A stretch of 64,000 bases of DNA, taken from contig NZ_JAMBOH010000009.1 in NCBI RefSeq assembly GCF_023715505.1, forward strand, positions 1-64,000, read 5' to 3'. The notes beneath the pieces were generated by a model. It was not told the origin of the DNA, made no database searches, and saw nothing but the letters and a program-made list of their open reading frames with translations. Shown here in pieces: positions 61,835-64,000 of the stretch. A program made the translations under genes and the position numbers. Source of the DNA: Neobacillus cucumis. GTDB lineage: Bacteria > Bacillota > Bacilli > Bacillales_B > DSM-18226. Position 1 is the first letter of the stretch. Each line of letters starts with the position of its first letter.

Positions 61835-63358
61835 ATGACAGTAAATGTAGACGCACAAACATTTCCACACTTTATCAATGGAAAGTGGGAGCAAGCAGGC
61901 AGCGGGAATACTTTTGACGTGTTCAATCCTGCAACCGGAGAGCTTGTTGCAAAAGTAGCAAAAGGAACCCAGGAGGATGTCGATCGTGCCGTCAAAGCAG
62001 CACGTGACGCCTTTGACAAGAGCGACTGGAAAAACATGAAGCCGAAGGACCGGGCAAAGGTACTATTTGCGATTTCTTATAAAATTGCCGAGCACGCCCA
62101 AGAACTAGCCTATTTAGAAGCGATTAGTTCGGGCGGAACCGTCCGGCGCATTGGCAATAGTGATATTTTACAAATGGTCGACTTATTCCAGACACTAGCG
62201 AACTTTACTTTAGAGTACCCATTCTCAGAAACGCTCCCAGTCCCGCCATTCCCGGGGCCTGCTCACAACTTCATTTGGCGTGAACCTATTGGCGTTTGTG
62301 CGGCGATTACCCCTTGGAACTTGCCAATGGTGATTGCGACTTGGAAAATTGCGCCAGCGCTCGCAATGGGGAACACGATTGTGATTAAACCGGCCAGCTA
62401 CACCCCGCTATCGACACTGAAATTAGCAGAAATTATTTCAGAGGTGGTCCCGCCTGGTGTCATTAATGTGGTAACCGGAGCAGGTGCAGAAGTAGGGGAA
62501 GCATTAGTGAATCATCCACAGGTTGATAAGGTTGCCTTTACCGGTTCAACAGAGGTTGGCCGAAGAATTATGGGTCTTGCCGCCGGCACGATTAAAAATA
62601 CAACCTTAGAACTTGGCGGAAAGTCACCAAATATCCTGCTAGAAGATGCAGACTTAAATATTGCTTTACCGGGAAGCCTTTTCGGCGTATTCCTTCATTC
62701 CGGCCAGCTGTGCGAATCAGGAACAAGGCTGTTTGTACCAGATAAACTTTATGATCAAGTGGTTACTGGTCTCGTTGCGCTTGCCAGTAAACTAAAACTA
62801 GGCAATCCGCTTGACCCAACAACAGATGTCGGACCAGTAATATCGAAAAAACAAAAGGAAACGATCCTTTCTTATATTGAGTCCGGTAAGCAAGAAGGGG
62901 CAACACTTGTCTGCGGTGGGAAAGCAGTCACCGTCCCAGGATGTGAGCAAGGTCATTTTATCGAGCCAACGATTTTTACAAATGTGACCAACGATATGAA
63001 AATTGCCCAAGAGGAAATCTTTGGACCTGTCTTATGTGTGATTCGTTATTCGGACCTAGATGAAGCCATTCAAATGGCCAATGATACGATTTATGGATTA
63101 GCAGCAGGTGTCTGGACTCAGGATGTGAATAAAGCCTATGAGGTTGCTAGGAAACTTCAAGCGGGTGTGGTCTGGATTAACGACTGGCATATGCTCCGCA
63201 GTGATGCACCGTTTGGCGGATACAAGCAAAGCGGAATCGGCCGGGAGATGGGCAAGCATTCACTTGATGCCTATACACAAGTAAAGCATGTTCATACCTC
63301 CATGTCCCCTGAATTGGAAAGACGCAGCTGGTACGGAATTCTGTTTGGTCAAAACTAA
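61835..63358 (+). CDS. NAD(P)-dependent aldehyde dehydrogenase
   Basis: A 507-aa enzyme oxidising an aldehyde to its acid. Motifs are PWNLPMVIATWKIAPALAMG near 165, the cofactor loop FTGSTEVGRRIM near 235, catalytic Glu in LELGGKSPNI near 258, catalytic Cys in HSGQLCESGTRLF near 290, and EEIFGPVLCVIRY near 390. It resembles betaine/aromatic aldehyde dehydrogenases. AGAGGAGGAAG precedes ATG. The alcohol dehydrogenase gene follows after 19 bp, implying a two-step alcohol-to-acid oxidation. Confidence 0.93.
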   Translation: MTVNVDAQTFPHFINGKWEQAGSGNTFDVFNPATGELVAKVAKGTQEDVDRAVKAARDAFDKSDWKNMKPKDRAKVLFAISYKIAEHAQELAYLEAISSGGTVRRIGNSDILQMVDLFQTLANFTLEYPFSETLPVPPFPGPAHNFIWREPIGVCAAITPWNLPMVIATWKIAPALAMGNTIVIKPASYTPLSTLKLAEIISEVVPPGVINVVTGAGAEVGEALVNHPQVDKVAFTGSTEVGRRIMGLAAGTIKNTTLELGGKSPNILLEDADLNIALPGSLFGVFLHSGQLCESGTRLFVPDKLYDQVVTGLVALASKLKLGNPLDPTTDVGPVISKKQKETILSYIESGKQEGATLVCGGKAVTVPGCEQGHFIEPTIFTNVTNDMKIAQEEIFGPVLCVIRYSDLDEAIQMANDTIYGLAAGVWTQDVNKAYEVARKLQAGVVWINDWHMLRSDAPFGGYKQSGIGREMGKHSLDAYTQVKHVHTSMSPELERRSWYGILFGQN

Positions 63359-63377
63359 AGAAGAGGTGAAGAAGATT

Positions 63378-64000
63378 ATGAAAACAACTCTATCACAGTT
63401 TATGTTACGTACTGGTATTTACAGCGGATCAAATTCTCGGGCAATGGTGCCAAGTTTATTTGCCGGCCTTGGCGCAAAACGGGTCCTGCTCTTAAGTGAC
63501 CGCGGTTTAGAAAAAGCGGGGATTGTTGAAAAAGTAGCGTCGATTTTTGAATTGACTGGTCACGGGTCTGGACCGCAGCTTGTCGGAACCTATTTGGACA
63601 TTGCTCAGGATGCGGAAAGCCGCTGCATTAATGATGCGGTCCGTTATGCGAAGGAAGTGGGAGCTGATAGTTTATTAGCTGTAGGCGGCGGTAGTGTATT
63701 AGATACTGTAAAAGGGGTTAAGTATGCTCTTTATAAAGGCTTATCGGATATAAAAGATGCTATCCCTGGCGGCTTATTATATGAGCAATTTCCAAAAGCA
63801 AACTATATCCCCATCCCGCATATTGCCATCCCGACAACTGCGGGAACTGGATCCGAAGTTTCGCCGATTGCCGTTATTTTTAATGAAGACATTCAAATGA
63901 AGACGAACATCATTAATCCATTTATCAATGCCGATATGGCGATATTGGATCCTGATTTAACCGTTGGCCTGCCACCTGTGATTACCGCCTTTACAGGTTT
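63378..64000 (+). CDS. Iron-type alcohol dehydrogenase, truncated by the window end
   Basis: The frame from ATG 63378 (MKTTLSQFMLRTGIYSGSNS) stays open to the last base, giving 207 residues of a ~390-aa protein. It shows the NAD-binding ADSLLAVGGGSVLDTVKGV near 95-115 and IAIPTTAGTGSEVSPIAVIF near 155, hallmarks of group III iron-containing alcohol dehydrogenases. The metal-ligand His residues of the C-terminal half lie outside the window. AGAGGTGAAGAAG precedes the start. It would feed the aldehyde dehydrogenase upstream. Confidence 0.9.
   Translation, partial: MKTTLSQFMLRTGIYSGSNSRAMVPSLFAGLGAKRVLLLSDRGLEKAGIVEKVASIFELTGHGSGPQLVGTYLDIAQDAESRCINDAVRYAKEVGADSLLAVGGGSVLDTVKGVKYALYKGLSDIKDAIPGGLLYEQFPKANYIPIPHIAIPTTAGTGSEVSPIAVIFNEDIQMKTNIINPFINADMAILDPDLTVGLPPVITAFTG

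Noticed and set aside
1..64000. tRNA, rRNA, CRISPR arrays and intact transposases
   Set aside because: None could be recognised on either strand by reading; absence is not proven without dedicated searches.

Overview
The window is a roughly 40% GC chromosomal segment from an aerobic, spore-forming member of the Bacillaceae (Neobacillus/Mesobacillus-like; genus not provable from sequence alone). The reasons are A-C-B germination-receptor genes (one intact set, one decayed), KinE-type PAS histidine kinases, an aa3-type menaquinol oxidase operon, strong GGAGG ribosome-binding sites, frequent TTG/GTG starts, and Bacillus-type riboswitches and PerR/WalR-like sites. No tRNA, rRNA, CRISPR array, prophage or intact insertion sequence was seen.

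Layout. 1-10 kb: a CorA transporter and a divergent CorA-like protein (minus strand), a decayed ger operon, a radical SAM/SPASM enzyme, a LysM-NlpC/P60 wall hydrolase with a WalR-like box, a PAS kinase, a TVP38-type membrane protein, a small resolvase-like protein and a wrecked LysE/ArgO exporter. 10-16 kb: a Gln-rich coiled-coil protein and a four-gene molybdenum hydroxylase operon (XdhC, Mo, FAD and 2Fe-2S subunits). 15-21 kb: a class B PBP, an M32 carboxypeptidase, a Mn-type (yybP-ykoY) riboswitch with TerC, and PssA. 21-25 kb: qoxABCD (minus). 25-29 kb: a cysteine-free HesB-like protein, a HAD phosphatase, a cold-shock protein, katA with a PerR box, and a GyrI-like protein. 29.6-31.8 kb: an FMN riboswitch with ribE-ribB-ribH. 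31.9-38.1 kb: a cobalamin riboswitch, two secreted DUF4430 proteins and a complete ECF transporter. 38-48 kb: a class A PBP, small membrane proteins, an intact ger operon, a second PAS kinase, DUF2533, GNAT and an untracked 50-aa YpzG-like gene. 48.5-64 kb: a catabolic block for an alcohol/aldehyde/carboxylic acid, with SDRs, two acyl-CoA dehydrogenases, a MaoC pair, a frameshifted thiolase, two CoA ligases, an MBL hydrolase, an R2lox oxidase, an aldehyde dehydrogenase and an iron-type alcohol dehydrogenase cut by the window end.

How genes work together. The most striking unit is the cobalamin-riboswitch operon. It encodes a secreted protein carrying both elements of vertebrate intrinsic factor/transcobalamin (two DUF4430 domains and an alpha-barrel-like region) with an LPNTA wall-sorting signal, then a DUF4430 lipoprotein on a Thr-rich stalk, then EcfT, a fused double ATPase and an S component. 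This reads as a wall-to-membrane relay for vitamin B12 or another corrinoid. In the catabolic block, two operons begin with the same arrangement: a 17-bp-spacer promoter followed at once by a nearly identical 22-bp inverted repeat. This implies one repressor, encoded outside the window, controlling both.
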